Source: Hirschia baltica ATCC 49814
GTDB taxonomy: Bacteria > Pseudomonadota > Alphaproteobacteria > Caulobacterales > Hyphomonadaceae
NCBI RefSeq assembly: GCF_000023785.1
Contig: NC_012982.1
Span: 2,170,001-2,234,000, forward strand
DNA length: 64,000 nt
Direction: 5' to 3'
Shown here piece after piece: positions 8,493-16,294 of this stretch; the first letter of the stretch is position 1; every line of letters begins with the position of its first letter. A program made the translations under genes and the position numbers. The notes beneath the pieces are model-generated. The model saw nothing but the letters and a program-made list of their open reading frames with translations. It had not been told where the DNA came from and searched no databases.

Positions 8493-10802
8493 TTAAGCAC
8501 CCTTATCTGTTTTGATATGTAAATCCCGTTGCGGGAATGGGATTTCAATACCAGCTTCTTTCAGCTTTTTGAATATCGCAACCCGAAGCTCAGACCTGAT
8601 TTTCAATCCCGTTTTGATATCGCTGATAAATCCTCGAAATTCAAAATTAAGTGAGCTATCTGCAAAATCGGCAAAATATATCATAGGAACAGGATAACTT
8701 AGAATTTGCGGATGTTCATCTGCAATAGTGCCCAATAGCGCGATGACTTCTTCAGGGTCCGCATCATAAGACACACCGACATTAATGATGACCCGGCCAA
8801 TTTTATCCTTATGGGTCCAATTGGTAACAGCCCCCGATATCAGTTCTGAATTGGGGATAATAACTGTTGCTTTATCGAAGGTCTCAATCTCAGTGGACCT
8901 CACGCTGATCTTCTGGACAAACCCTTCCCCTGAAGTGGTAACAATCCAGTCACCAACTTTAATTGGACGCTCAAATAGAAGAATAAGGCCAGATACGAAA
9001 TTGCTGACAATACTTTGAAGTCCAAAACCGATACCAATAGACAGCGCACCAGCAATAATAGCTAGATTTGCCAGATTAAACCCAACAGCGCTAATCGCCA
9101 AAAGCAATGCTATCGTTAAACCAACATATCCAATCAGTGTTTTTAAAGAATTTTGAACACCAGAATCGATACGAGACTGAGGGAAAACGCGTGTTTCAGC
9201 AGTACGTTGCAACATACGCGTCAAAGACAAAACGACCAAGAAGAGCGCAATGGCAGTTAGAATTTTTAAAATCGAAAAATTGAAACTTCCAACTTGAATA
9301 CCAACAAACGCATCGCTTATGCCATCGCGCACATCTGCCCATTCGGCACCAAGTAACAACAATGCCGGAGGAATAAACAGCAAAACCGAAACAGCATCAA
9401 TTCCAAACCCGATCCAATAAAACAGCACACTATCGTGTTCACTTTCTGCATTGTCAGGATTGGTAAATCGCACATCAAACAATCGCACGATTTCCCTAAA
9501 CAGAGAGCGCACAACCCATGTAACAGCAGCCAGCGCTGCAAGGTAGAATGTGCTTGTTGTGAGGTAATGTCCAAAATTCACATACCCACTCAACACCATC
9601 AAGACAGATGCAATCGCCAACATCTTCCCAACAAAACGAGTACGCGGCCATGGTTTCTCAATTGGTTCATCGAGAGCTCTTGCTTTATTCGTCCAAAGAG
9701 AAGATTGGCAAAGCAAATACAAAATCACAGCCAATATAATAGTTGTGATACTCGTCAGAAGCGTGTGCACACTTCCTAACCCACCCGATAAATGCATGCC
9801 TTCAATTAGGATGCGTTCAAAAATAATGGTGAAGGCCGCAATGAACACTAATGCCCGTAACTTGAAAGCAGAGACATCTTTCAGTGATGAAATCCGCCAA
9901 TTAGGCGCGTAAGGTGCGATAATTCCTGTTGCAGCACCATCCACCATCACAAGACCAACAAACCCCAACCATATTGTCTGAGATAGAGTATTTGCAGCAG
10001 ATGGAATTGCATTTAGTGAATGCAATGTTTGATAAAATATCCAGCCACCAATAAGAGCAGGAAGCATTCGTGCTAAAGTATAAGCCGCCAACACAAGCAC
10101 TTTGCGGGAACCATGTGGTTCTACCCCTTCCAGTCGCTTAGATATAAAATTGCGCAATTGTTTTCGTAGCGGCAAAAAGCACACCAACATAACCAGTACT
10201 GAAAAGCCAAGCACGAGCAAAGTCGTTAGTCCCTGACCTTTTTCAAGTTGGGCCGTGCTCCAGCTTCTAAACCCGTTATTTAATGCAGCCGCATCTTCTT
10301 GTACCGCGCCAAATGTTTCTTTCCATAATGTCGGGTTCAGAATGGTTTCATCCTGCTCGAAAATATTAGATGAAAATTGATCTCTTCGAGTTTTAGAAAT
10401 TTCCTGAAGCAATCTATCGGCTTCAGCCATGTTCAAATCTGATTTACGCAAAATACCATTCAGCTGGGATAGCTCAGTATTCAATCTAATGCGTTCTTCT
10501 GAAATATCAGACGCCTCAGTAGGCATATCATCAGCTGGTGCTGGCCCCAATCTTTCTAGATCGGACGTAACTTCAGCGAGTTTGGTTCTAAAAGGTGCCG
10601 TCTGATTTTCTGCTTCGCGTTTTAAGTCTCGAATAAGGTCGCGAAGAGAAAGCAGATCTGGATTCTCGGTTTGCAAATCCACAGAAATTGTATTTAGCCG
10701 TTTAGCACGCGCATCAATACTATCAAGCGACGCTTGGTCGATTTGAGCAAAAGAGGCGCAACTAAAAAATGTCGCTGCAAGCAATATCAACAAAAAACGC
10801 AT
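8493..10802 (-). CDS. Large MscS-family mechanosensitive channel with DUF3772-like N-terminus
   Basis: The 769-residue protein begins with a signal peptide (cleavage near residue 20), followed by a predicted periplasmic helical domain (about 20-185) of the DUF3772 type, many membrane helices (about 190-560), then the MscS core. The pore helix and beta domain are clear: NLAIIAGALSIGIGFGLQ, FERPIKVGDWI and VIIPNSELI. Such channels open under hypo-osmotic stress to release solutes. The start is 6 bp after the zntB stop on the same strand, so the two are probably one operon. The protein is of the size class of E. coli YbiO/YjeP-like giants. Confidence 0.88.
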   Translation of the reverse strand: MRFLLILLAATFFSCASFAQIDQASLDSIDARAKRLNTISVDLQTENPDLLSLRDLIRDLKREAENQTAPFRTKLAEVTSDLERLGPAPADDMPTEASDISEERIRLNTELSQLNGILRKSDLNMAEADRLLQEISKTRRDQFSSNIFEQDETILNPTLWKETFGAVQEDAAALNNGFRSWSTAQLEKGQGLTTLLVLGFSVLVMLVCFLPLRKQLRNFISKRLEGVEPHGSRKVLVLAAYTLARMLPALIGGWIFYQTLHSLNAIPSAANTLSQTIWLGFVGLVMVDGAATGIIAPYAPNWRISSLKDVSAFKLRALVFIAAFTIIFERILIEGMHLSGGLGSVHTLLTSITTIILAVILYLLCQSSLWTNKARALDEPIEKPWPRTRFVGKMLAIASVLMVLSGYVNFGHYLTTSTFYLAALAAVTWVVRSLFREIVRLFDVRFTNPDNAESEHDSVLFYWIGFGIDAVSVLLFIPPALLLLGAEWADVRDGISDAFVGIQVGSFNFSILKILTAIALFLVVLSLTRMLQRTAETRVFPQSRIDSGVQNSLKTLIGYVGLTIALLLAISAVGFNLANLAIIAGALSIGIGFGLQSIVSNFVSGLILLFERPIKVGDWIVTTSGEGFVQKISVRSTEIETFDKATVIIPNSELISGAVTNWTHKDKIGRVIINVGVSYDADPEEVIALLGTIADEHPQILSYPVPMIYFADFADSSLNFEFRGFISDIKTGLKIRSELRVAIFKKLKEAGIEIPFPQRDLHIKTDKGA

Positions 10803-10808
10803 ACAGTC

Positions 10809-11783
10809 TTATATCCACTTCTTTTTACGAAACCACCACAAGAGGCCCAATGAAATCATTAAGAGAGCAACGCAAAACAGACCAAAAGCTAGCGGGTAAT
10901 CCGCCCCAGGAATGCCTGCGATATTTACCCCCAACAACCCCGTCAAAAACCCAAGGGGCAAGAAAATAGCTGCTACCACTGAGAGCACCAGCATATTCCG
11001 GTTCATTTCTTCAGCTCGCTGATCAGACAATTGATCATATAGAATCGCACTACGCTCACGCACTGCATCCATCTCTTCAACCATCCGCGTTATACGATCA
11101 ACCACTTCTCGCAGAATGTGATTTCCTTCATCCGTAAAAAACGCCGTATTCGTAACACCAAGGTGGCTGATAGCTTCTCTTTGTGGTCCGATATAGCGCC
11201 TCAACATAATCGTTGTACGGCGCAAATGTGCTAATTCGGATCGCAGCCCATCAGTTCTTTCAAGGCTGATCTCCTCTAATTCATCAACTTTATCGCTAAG
11301 ACCGCTGATAATAGGATCCATTCTAGAAATCAGTTGAGCTGAAAGCTCTGTCAAAAACTCACCGACATTTCGTGGTGGATTGCCTGCCTCAATGGATTCT
11401 CGAATTCCCACTACCGCCATGAGCCGCCGCGCCCGAACAGAAACAATAAACCCGTCTTCAATCCACATTCGAATGGAGACCATATCCTCAGGATCGGAAG
11501 CGGGATTCAGGTTCACCCCCCTGAGATTCAACAATACACCATTTTGATGCTGAACTGCACGTGGACGCGTATCTTCTAAGGTAAGCGAAAGAGATGCTAT
11601 TTCGTCGACATTGTCACTTATCCATTTTCGAATGCCGGTATCTTCTAAATTTAAATGTACCCAACGATAAGAAAGACTTTTATCTCTCGGGGATGAAAGC
11701 TCATCGTTTGATAATTTATGAACCCGCCCGTCCTTATAGACATCAAAGGCATAAAGTGGCTCAATTGAAGGTGTATGAGGCAT
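10809..11783 (-). CDS. zntB: CorA-superfamily zinc transporter ZntB-like
   Basis: The protein has a long cytoplasmic N-terminal domain and two C-terminal membrane helices. The loop after TM1 carries GVNIAGIPG, the ZntB-type version of the CorA GMN signature. ZntB moves Zn2+ (and Cd2+) across the inner membrane; direction differs between studies. The frame continues upstream to a TTG at 11843, but the ATG at 11783 fits the usual family N-terminus (325-residue class), so I use it; the ribosome binding site does not decide strongly. mscS follows after 6 bp. A short inverted repeat lies upstream at 11872-11891. Confidence 0.82.
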   Translation of the reverse strand: MPHTPSIEPLYAFDVYKDGRVHKLSNDELSSPRDKSLSYRWVHLNLEDTGIRKWISDNVDEIASLSLTLEDTRPRAVQHQNGVLLNLRGVNLNPASDPEDMVSIRMWIEDGFIVSVRARRLMAVVGIRESIEAGNPPRNVGEFLTELSAQLISRMDPIISGLSDKVDELEEISLERTDGLRSELAHLRRTTIMLRRYIGPQREAISHLGVTNTAFFTDEGNHILREVVDRITRMVEEMDAVRERSAILYDQLSDQRAEEMNRNMLVLSVVAAIFLPLGFLTGLLGVNIAGIPGADYPLAFGLFCVALLMISLGLLWWFRKKKWI

Positions 11784-11871
11784 AGTGGTCTTCTTGCTAT
11801 TAGCCGTTTTTCTGACTGTTAAGGCTTCACCGGTAAGCGACAAGCTTTATTTGAAACCTTCACACAGAAAA

Positions 11872-11891
11872 ATTTACAATAATTTGTAAAT
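11872..11891. promoter_or_regulatory. Perfect 8-bp inverted repeat upstream of zntB
   Basis: Arms ATTTACAA and TTGTAAAT flank TAAT. It lies in the 71 bp between the 114-residue secreted protein gene and the upstream limit of the zntB frame. Position suits a repressor operator for zntB-mscS; the AT-rich stem is too weak for a terminator. Confidence 0.4.
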
Positions 11892-11914
11892 ATATACGGT
11901 AGGCAAAAAAACTA

Positions 11915-12259
11915 TCAAAACAATAGCTGGCTTTGGTCAGTCGTATCCGCTGGTTCAGGAATATCTTCATATGTTGCTGGAGTGTATTTAACATCCTCCG
12001 ACTCAACTTCACCGCAAACAGGAATGGCATCTAGTTCTTTTTCCGATACGATCCAAGCAGAAGAAAAATCTCCCTGTCCGCGACTATCAGGTATCGCGTA
12101 TCGCCCTGACAAGCTCCCATCATCAAACACGACAGGAATGATGTTTTCTGGATCTACACATTGATCGGCCATTTGAATTTCAGCTGACGCAAATTGCGCT
12201 CCAGCTAAACTAGAAACCACGGCGAGAATTGTAAATTTTTGTTTGGACCACGAAAACAT
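11915..12259 (-). CDS. Small secreted protein of unknown function, EcfG-controlled
   Basis: The 114-residue product has a signal peptide ending at FASAEIQ (cleavage near residue 27). The mature part (about 88 residues) holds two cysteines (CVDP and VCGEVE) that could form a disulfide in the periplasm, and an acidic C-terminus. I do not recognise the family. AGGAAATCCA precedes the ATG. A perfect EcfG promoter lies 32 bp upstream at 12292-12316, so it is a predicted member of the general stress regulon. Confidence 0.75.
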   Translation of the reverse strand: MFSWSKQKFTILAVVSSLAGAQFASAEIQMADQCVDPENIIPVVFDDGSLSGRYAIPDSRGQGDFSSAWIVSEKELDAIPVCGEVESEDVKYTPATYEDIPEPADTTDQSQLLF

Positions 12260-12291
12260 TGGATTTCCTGACTGTTTGTTTACGTTTGATT

Positions 12292-12316
12292 AACGTCTGA
12301 CAATCAGTCGGGTTCC
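12292..12316 (-). promoter_or_regulatory. EcfG promoter for the small secreted protein gene
   Basis: GGAAC (12316-12312), 16-nt spacer, CGTT (12295-12292): an exact match to the EcfG consensus. The start codon is 32 nt downstream. Confidence 0.85.
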
Positions 12317-12341
12317 CAAGAAAGTTGCTTTTTTTCGCAAC

Positions 12342-12368
12342 AAAATAAAAGCCGCCCCTGAGGGCGGC
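12342..12368 (-). terminator. Intrinsic terminator of the DUF2383 gene
   Basis: The GC-rich stem GCCGCC/GGCGGC (12351-12368) is followed on the minus strand by TTTTATTTT. It sits 37 bp after the stop of the gene at 12406-12846. Confidence 0.85.
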
Positions 12369-12405
12369 TAATATCCGTCTATTCAATGTCTATATTTAAT
12401 AGATG

Positions 12406-12846
12406 CTATGCATTCTCTGACCATCGGTCAGCAAAAGCCTCACCTTCACGTGCAGACAACATAGCTTTGTTTAAAAGCTGTATCGCAGATGGTGTCAGCT
12501 CATCATCTTTGATTTTTGACTTAATCGTATCAAAGAGCTTTTCTTCACCATCATCAATCGCCTCTAATGCAGCTTTTTCATTATCCTGAAACAGGCTAGA
12601 AATATCTGTACCAGCACGATGCATTGCACCTACTACTCCACCTTTTGTCTCAAAATCACCGCCAAGACGCTGAACTTCTGCCTGAAATTCCAACACTAAG
12701 TTACCTCGCTGTTTTGCGCGGCGCTCAAACTCGGTTTTATAAAACACTTTATCTGAAACAATGTCGGCTGACTTTTCGTAACCTTTTTGGCTGTCGATCA
12801 ACATTTTTGTTACATCATTCAGTGTGTCAATTGTGTTGTTAATCAT
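12406..12846 (-). CDS. DUF2383 (PA2169-type) four-helix-bundle protein, cytoplasmic
   Basis: The 146-residue, all-helical protein matches the PA2169/DUF2383 family: an N-terminal helix INNTIDTLNDVTKMLIDSQ, a middle segment with ERRAKQRGNLVLEFQ and LGGDFETKG, and a closing helix. There is no signal peptide. The fold resembles ferritin-like four-helix bundles, but the function is unknown. A TTG at 12852 would give two more residues; GGAGG is 9 bp before the ATG at 12846, which I prefer. A near-consensus EcfG promoter lies upstream and an intrinsic terminator downstream, so it is a single-gene unit. An exported relative lies at 22127-22753. Confidence 0.85.
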   Translation of the reverse strand: MINNTIDTLNDVTKMLIDSQKGYEKSADIVSDKVFYKTEFERRAKQRGNLVLEFQAEVQRLGGDFETKGGVVGAMHRAGTDISSLFQDNEKAALEAIDDGEEKLFDTIKSKIKDDELTPSAIQLLNKAMLSAREGEAFADRWSENA

Positions 12847-12879
12847 CTTCAATATCCTCCATGGTTGCTATATAAATTA

Positions 12880-12904
12880 AACGTGTCAGAGCAGTTTTAG
12901 TTGC
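12880..12904 (-). promoter_or_regulatory. Probable EcfG promoter (GCAAC variant) for the DUF2383 gene
   Basis: GCAAC (12904-12900), 16 nt, CGTT (12883-12880). The -35 differs by one base from the consensus. The start codon is 33 nt downstream. Confidence 0.6.
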
Positions 12905-12907
12905 AAT

Positions 12908-13648
12908 CTAATTCAACAAATTCTGACTTCTTTTATTGGGCGTATTGCGCGTCAGAGCGTTAGATATCTCTTTCCAAACCGGGGCACTTAATGGCATTCC
13001 CATGTGTGATGATGTCACTTCAATATTGCGAGCCTGTGCATTGTAAATATCGCGTGCCGCTCTCCAATCAATAAAGCCATCTTCACGACTATAGATTGCT
13101 GTAATTGGACATCTAATGCCCTCACTATTTCTACGGTGTACTTCTTCTTCAAGTTCTTCGATATTAATGCCATGTGTCGCAGCATATTGCTCAGCCAAAA
13201 TAGTATATTTAGCCCCTCCAACAATTGGGGTTCCAAGGGTAATAACCTCTTGAACATATTCTCCGTGCTGACGCGCGACTTCCCGCGCTATCGCACCACC
13301 TAAACTGTGACCGACCAAAGTGATTTTTTGACCATCTTCGTAGAATTCGCGCTTTAAGTTTTCGCCGATGACACATGCATAGCTATCAAAATCACCATCA
13401 TTGCGCCCTAAGCCCCACTCAAATGCGTCATACCCTTTCCAATTTAGATATTTTTCAAGAGGCGCTAAATAAGCTGGCCCGACAGTATAGCCAGGCAGAA
13501 GCATAATTTTACGCCCATCCCCAGACCGAAGATTTTTTAATTCATCAATTGCCCCAAAGACTCCCAGAAAATCCAAAGGTGCTCTAAACTCTTTCAAAAG
13601 AGTTTCAGGTTTTGGTGTACGACAATATACGGGAAATGCACTTAACAT
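12908..13648 (-). CDS. Alpha/beta hydrolase (lipase-like), EcfG-controlled
   Basis: The 246-residue protein has the hydrolase core: oxyanion region LLPGYTVGP, nucleophile elbow VGHSLGG, GTPIVGG after the following strand, and a late Asp/His pair (SREDGFIDW and SSHMGM). Serine, aspartate and histidine should form the catalytic triad. There is no clear signal peptide, so it is probably cytoplasmic. The substrate is unknown; GHSLGG with GTP resembles triacylglycerol or PGAP1-like lipases. AGGACG precedes the ATG. An exact EcfG promoter is 36 bp upstream. Confidence 0.82.
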   Translation of the reverse strand: MLSAFPVYCRTPKPETLLKEFRAPLDFLGVFGAIDELKNLRSGDGRKIMLLPGYTVGPAYLAPLEKYLNWKGYDAFEWGLGRNDGDFDSYACVIGENLKREFYEDGQKITLVGHSLGGAIAREVARQHGEYVQEVITLGTPIVGGAKYTILAEQYAATHGINIEELEEEVHRRNSEGIRCPITAIYSREDGFIDWRAARDIYNAQARNIEVTSSHMGMPLSAPVWKEISNALTRNTPNKRSQNLLN

Positions 13649-13684
13649 GTGACAGCGTCCTAATTAAAAATCTATAACAATTAG

Positions 13685-13709
13685 AACGAATTAAGTCGCT
13701 TTTAGTTCC
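13685..13709 (-). promoter_or_regulatory. EcfG promoter for the alpha/beta hydrolase gene
   Basis: GGAAC (13709-13705), 16 nt, CGTT (13688-13685), an exact match. The -35 abuts the terminator of the entericidin operon, so the two units are tightly packed. Confidence 0.85.
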
Positions 13710-13711
13710 AC

Positions 13712-13746
13712 AAAAAAAGGTCTCTTCCGCATGGAAGAGACCTTTT
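13712..13746 (-). terminator. Intrinsic terminator of the elaB-holin-entericidin operon
   Basis: AAAAGGTCTCTTCC pairs with GGAAGAGACCTTTT around ATGC, with a T run on the minus strand. It starts 19 bp after the entericidin stop. Confidence 0.88.
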
Positions 13747-13765
13747 AAACAATAAATATTATCAT

Positions 13766-13912
13766 TTATTCCGGCTTGTTTGCATCAGCCGTTTCAGAGA
13801 CTTTCTCTCCAACTGCTTCAACATCTTTACCAACACCTTCGACGGTGTTGCAGGCTGTTGTCAAAGCCAATGTAAATGCAGCTAGCAAACATGTTTTGAT
13901 TGTCGTGTTCAT
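13766..13912 (-). CDS. Entericidin-like small lipoprotein
   Basis: This 48-residue gene is short but well supported. It has a lipoprotein signal (MNTTIKTCLLAAF...) with a lipobox LTTAC at Cys21, followed by NTVEGVGKDVEAVGEKVSE, the typical entericidin EcnA/EcnB helix (G-x-GKD-x-x-x-x-GE). Entericidins are tiny outer-membrane-directed lipoproteins; E. coli EcnB is RpoS-dependent and linked to stationary-phase lysis, with EcnA proposed as its antidote. AAGGAT precedes the ATG by 7 bp. It is the last gene of a three-gene operon (25 bp after the holin-like gene) ending in a strong terminator, and so shares the EcfG promoter at 14700-14724. Confidence 0.85.
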   Translation of the reverse strand: MNTTIKTCLLAAFTLALTTACNTVEGVGKDVEAVGEKVSETADANKPE

Positions 13913-13937
13913 GATATCATCCTTATTCATGCTATTT

Positions 13938-14339
13938 TTAAATAAGCCCCATCAAAATGCGTTGAAGGTGGCGTGTTGTACCCGAAGGGTTGGTGACCAA
14001 AGAATAACCGGCAAGCACCGCGATCGAAGTCATTGCGATTGGGTGTTTACGGATCATGCTCTTTGCAGCATCAACAGGTAAGTCGGCCAGAAGGTCCGCA
14101 GCCTCTTCCTCAATATCGCTCATTTCTTCTTCAGAAGACTTGCTCGGTTGGAGGAACAGATAAAGGCCGCCAAAACTTATGGACAAACAAATTGCGCTTA
14201 CGATCAAACTAGCAGGCAACAGTCCGACATAAACCTGCAAGGCTATGATGCTGGCGGCTAACAATCCGCATAAACCGACGAAGCCAAACAAGGCTCCGAA
14301 GGCTGCAGCGAGCAAGCGTTTCTTTGCTTGATCCATCAT
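13938..14339 (-). CDS. Holin-superfamily-like membrane protein (YqjE type)
   Basis: The 133-residue protein has two adjacent membrane helices (about 8-32 and 38-60), an acidic middle (EEEMSDIEEEAADLL) and a possible weak third hydrophobic stretch near 100-112. The two-helix N-terminus and position after a DUF883 gene resemble E. coli YqjE in the yqjD-yqjE-yqjK cluster. The exact role is unknown; no lysis function should be assumed. The ATG is 2 bp after the DUF883 stop, preceded by AGGAAATAATA, so translation is probably coupled. The second codon is also ATG. Confidence 0.7.
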   Translation of the reverse strand: MMDQAKKRLLAAAFGALFGFVGLCGLLAASIIALQVYVGLLPASLIVSAICLSISFGGLYLFLQPSKSSEEEMSDIEEEAADLLADLPVDAAKSMIRKHPIAMTSIAVLAGYSLVTNPSGTTRHLQRILMGLI

Positions 14340-14341
14340 TA

Positions 14342-14662
14342 TTATTTCCTGCTAAGCGCAGCTATAAGAGCACCGGCACCAGCGGCTAGAGCAATGGCTG
14401 TTAGTGGGCGCTGTCTGACGCGACCTTTCACATCTTCTGAGGCTGTTTCAACACCTTCACGTGCATGGTTAAACAATTGCTCACCCTTTTCACCAACATT
14501 CTCAGATGATGCTGAAGCTAGATCACCAATGTGAGAAACAAGTTTAGCGAAGTCATCCCGCAAAGAAGAAACATCCGAACTCAACTCAGATAAGTATGGG
14601 TCAAGAGATTTTTCATCTTTTACTTCTGACATGACTTTATCTTTCATTTTAGTGACTGACAT
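14342..14662 (-). CDS. DUF883 (ElaB/YqjD-like) membrane-anchored protein
   Basis: The 106-residue protein has an amphipathic helical body (about 20-80) and a C-terminal membrane anchor preceded by arginines (GRVRQRPLTAIALAAGAG), the layout of ElaB/YqjD. The E. coli relatives are RpoS-controlled inner-membrane tail-anchored proteins; YqjD binds ribosomes in stationary phase. AAAGGAAATAGAT precedes the ATG. It heads an operon with the holin-like and entericidin genes and has an exact EcfG promoter 37 bp upstream. Ribosome binding here is inference from the family. Confidence 0.82.
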   Translation of the reverse strand: MSVTKMKDKVMSEVKDEKSLDPYLSELSSDVSSLRDDFAKLVSHIGDLASASSENVGEKGEQLFNHAREGVETASEDVKGRVRQRPLTAIALAAGAGALIAALSRK

Positions 14663-14699
14663 ATCTATTTCCTTTTGCTTGATTGTTAACTACTAACTA

Positions 14700-14724
14700 A
14701 ACGATCTAATCAGTAAACGGTTCC
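14700..14724 (-). promoter_or_regulatory. EcfG promoter of the elaB-holin-entericidin operon
   Basis: GGAAC (14724-14720), 16 nt, CGTT (14703-14700), an exact match. Confidence 0.87.
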
Positions 14725-14733
14725 AATATTTAT

Positions 14734-15312
14734 TTAAAAAATAAGAAGAGACACACTTAACAGGCTCATTATCCCGACGAAAAAGCCTCCCAACATGAAA
14801 ACTCCATCTGACGCGACCAAAGCCAGTCCAATTAGAACGAGACCAGCAGCCGGAATCGCGACTGCGAACGGAACAATTTCAAGGGGGATCATGAGTAGTG
14901 ATAGTAAAATACAAAAAGCCGCAGCTAGTTTCACAGCCGTATTACCGACGGCCCACTTCAAACGCGGTTGCAATAAACTATCAAGGAAGTCAGGTATTCT
15001 TCCAATTTTCTTATCGGCTTTATTTATTGTACCTGCTTTCAATTTCATAGAATTGATAAAATCAGGTAGCCACAAATGGTCCCGTCCTAAAATTATTTGA
15101 CCAGCAATTAAAATGGTAACAATCGCCAGCCCAACAGGAACACCAGGAATAGCTCCAAACGGAGAAAGGGCCAGCAAACCAATCAAGGTTAAAACCGGCC
15201 CGAAACTCTTTGCCCCAAAAGCCTCAATGAGGCTTTTCAGGTTTGTGTCAGATTTATCTGACTTGTTTTCTATGTCATCTAAGACAGAACGGAATGGTTT
15301 ATCATTTTGCAT
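14734..15312 (-). CDS. exoD: ExoD-family membrane protein, predicted leaderless mRNA
   Basis: The 192-residue protein matches ExoD: a hydrophilic start, then helices with GPVLTLIGLLALSPFGAIPG and a repeated LRWAVGNT-like loop (RLKWAVGNTAVKLAAAF). ExoD is an inner-membrane protein tied to exopolysaccharide production and alkaline tolerance in Rhizobium; the biochemical role is unknown. The only plausible start is the ATG at 15312, with no ribosome binding site. The -10 element CGTT ends 8 nt before this ATG, so transcription should begin at or next to the A. This makes it a leaderless-gene candidate. Confidence 0.82.
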   Translation of the reverse strand: MQNDKPFRSVLDDIENKSDKSDTNLKSLIEAFGAKSFGPVLTLIGLLALSPFGAIPGVPVGLAIVTILIAGQIILGRDHLWLPDFINSMKLKAGTINKADKKIGRIPDFLDSLLQPRLKWAVGNTAVKLAAAFCILLSLLMIPLEIVPFAVAIPAAGLVLIGLALVASDGVFMLGGFFVGIMSLLSVSLLIF

Positions 15313-15320
15313 GCTCTATC

Positions 15321-15345
15321 AACGATTGAGCCGCAATTTTGTTCC
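15321..15345 (-). promoter_or_regulatory. EcfG promoter of exoD, 8 nt before the start codon
   Basis: GGAAC (15345-15341), 16 nt, CGTT (15324-15321), then 8 nt to the ATG. There is no room for a 5' leader with a ribosome binding site. Confidence 0.85.
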
Positions 15346-15357
15346 ACTCTATTGTGT

Positions 15358-16143
15358 TTAGTTTTGCTTATTTGCAGGGTGAAAAAACAACGCCTGTCCA
15401 ATCGTCGCGATAAGCGTATTTTCCTGAAATGGTTTCGACACAAGATAAGTTGGTTCTGGTTTCTCACCAGTGAGCAATCGTTCTGGGAATGCCGTTACAA
15501 AAATAACTGGCACATCAATTTCACCCAAAATATCATGAACAGCATCAATTCCAGAAGAGTCATCAGCTAGCTGGATATCACACAAAATAAGGCCGGGTGT
15601 TTGCTTTTTAGCAAGCTCAATAGCTTCACTACGCGTTGTTGCAATTCCGGTTACTTCATGCCCCATGCTTTCTACGAGGCTTTCAATATCAGCTGCGATG
15701 ATCGGTTCATCTTCCACAATCATAACCGACGTTTTAAGGCCAGCCTCAATAGAGGCTTGAGCCGCATGTATGAGAGATGAGATTTCATCCCCAGTTGCAC
15801 CTAATATGATTGCTGCTTCATCAACCGAGAAACCTTCTACGGCCGTCAACAAAAAGGCTTGACGTTCAACGGGCGCAAGAGCCTGAAGTTTCAAATCAGG
15901 CGTATCTGATGCAAGTTCATCATCCCCCTGAAGCTTGGCACCTGTTTCTGACCATATGACATGGAAATACTTATACAGTGCCAATTTTGCGTTTGTATAT
16001 TCCCCTACCTGGCTGGGATCACCCGCGAGCGCCATAAGAGATGCTTTAATGTAAGCGTCGCCGCTTGTTTGAGATCCGGTCAGTGCGCGTGCATACCGTC
16101 TAAGAAACGGCAAATGCGGTCCGAAATCATTGGTAAAGCTCAT
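15358..16143 (-). CDS. phyR: PhyR, anti-anti-sigma response regulator of the general stress response
   Basis: The 261-residue protein has the PhyR fusion: an EcfG-like sigma domain (1-130; start FTNDFGPHLPFLRRYARALTG) and a receiver domain (140-255) with VEDEP acidic residues and phospho-acceptor Asp189 in LILCDIQLAD, and a late Lys in SKPF. When phosphorylated, PhyR binds NepR and frees EcfG. A TTG at 16149 would add two residues; GAGAG lies 8 bp before the ATG at 16143, which I use. It is divergent from nepR-ecfG, as in most alphaproteobacteria, and has its own EcfG-type promoter (CGTA variant), giving feedback. Confidence 0.96.
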   Translation of the reverse strand: MSFTNDFGPHLPFLRRYARALTGSQTSGDAYIKASLMALAGDPSQVGEYTNAKLALYKYFHVIWSETGAKLQGDDELASDTPDLKLQALAPVERQAFLLTAVEGFSVDEAAIILGATGDEISSLIHAAQASIEAGLKTSVMIVEDEPIIAADIESLVESMGHEVTGIATTRSEAIELAKKQTPGLILCDIQLADDSSGIDAVHDILGEIDVPVIFVTAFPERLLTGEKPEPTYLVSKPFQENTLIATIGQALFFHPANKQN

Positions 16144-16180
16144 ATTCAAAACTCTCTTTTTGCTTATGCTTTGGTAATTA

Positions 16181-16205
16181 TACGCACCAGAAAAAAAATA
16201 GTTCC
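16181..16205 (-). promoter_or_regulatory. EcfG-type promoter of phyR (CGTA variant)
   Basis: GGAAC (16205-16201), 16 nt, CGTA (16184-16181). It faces away from the nepR promoter; the two -35 elements form an inverted repeat 19 bp apart. Confidence 0.72.
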
Positions 16206-16224
16206 ATATTTTTGATATTTTTTT

Positions 16225-16249
16225 GGAACTATTTTCAAAATCACACGTT
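16225..16249 (+). promoter_or_regulatory. EcfG promoter of the nepR-ecfG-kinase operon
   Basis: GGAAC (16225-16229), 16 nt, CGTT (16246-16249), an exact match. It lies inside a TTG-started extension of the nepR frame (16223) and so rules out that start. Confidence 0.88.
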
Positions 16250-16294
16250 CAACTCATAACAGTGAATACAAAGTCACCTGAAACGGTAGGTAAT

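Noticed and set aside
16223-16294. TTG-started N-terminal extension of nepR
   Set aside because: The exact EcfG promoter (16225-16249) lies inside it, so this stretch is not in the mRNA; the NepR core begins after the ATG at 16295.
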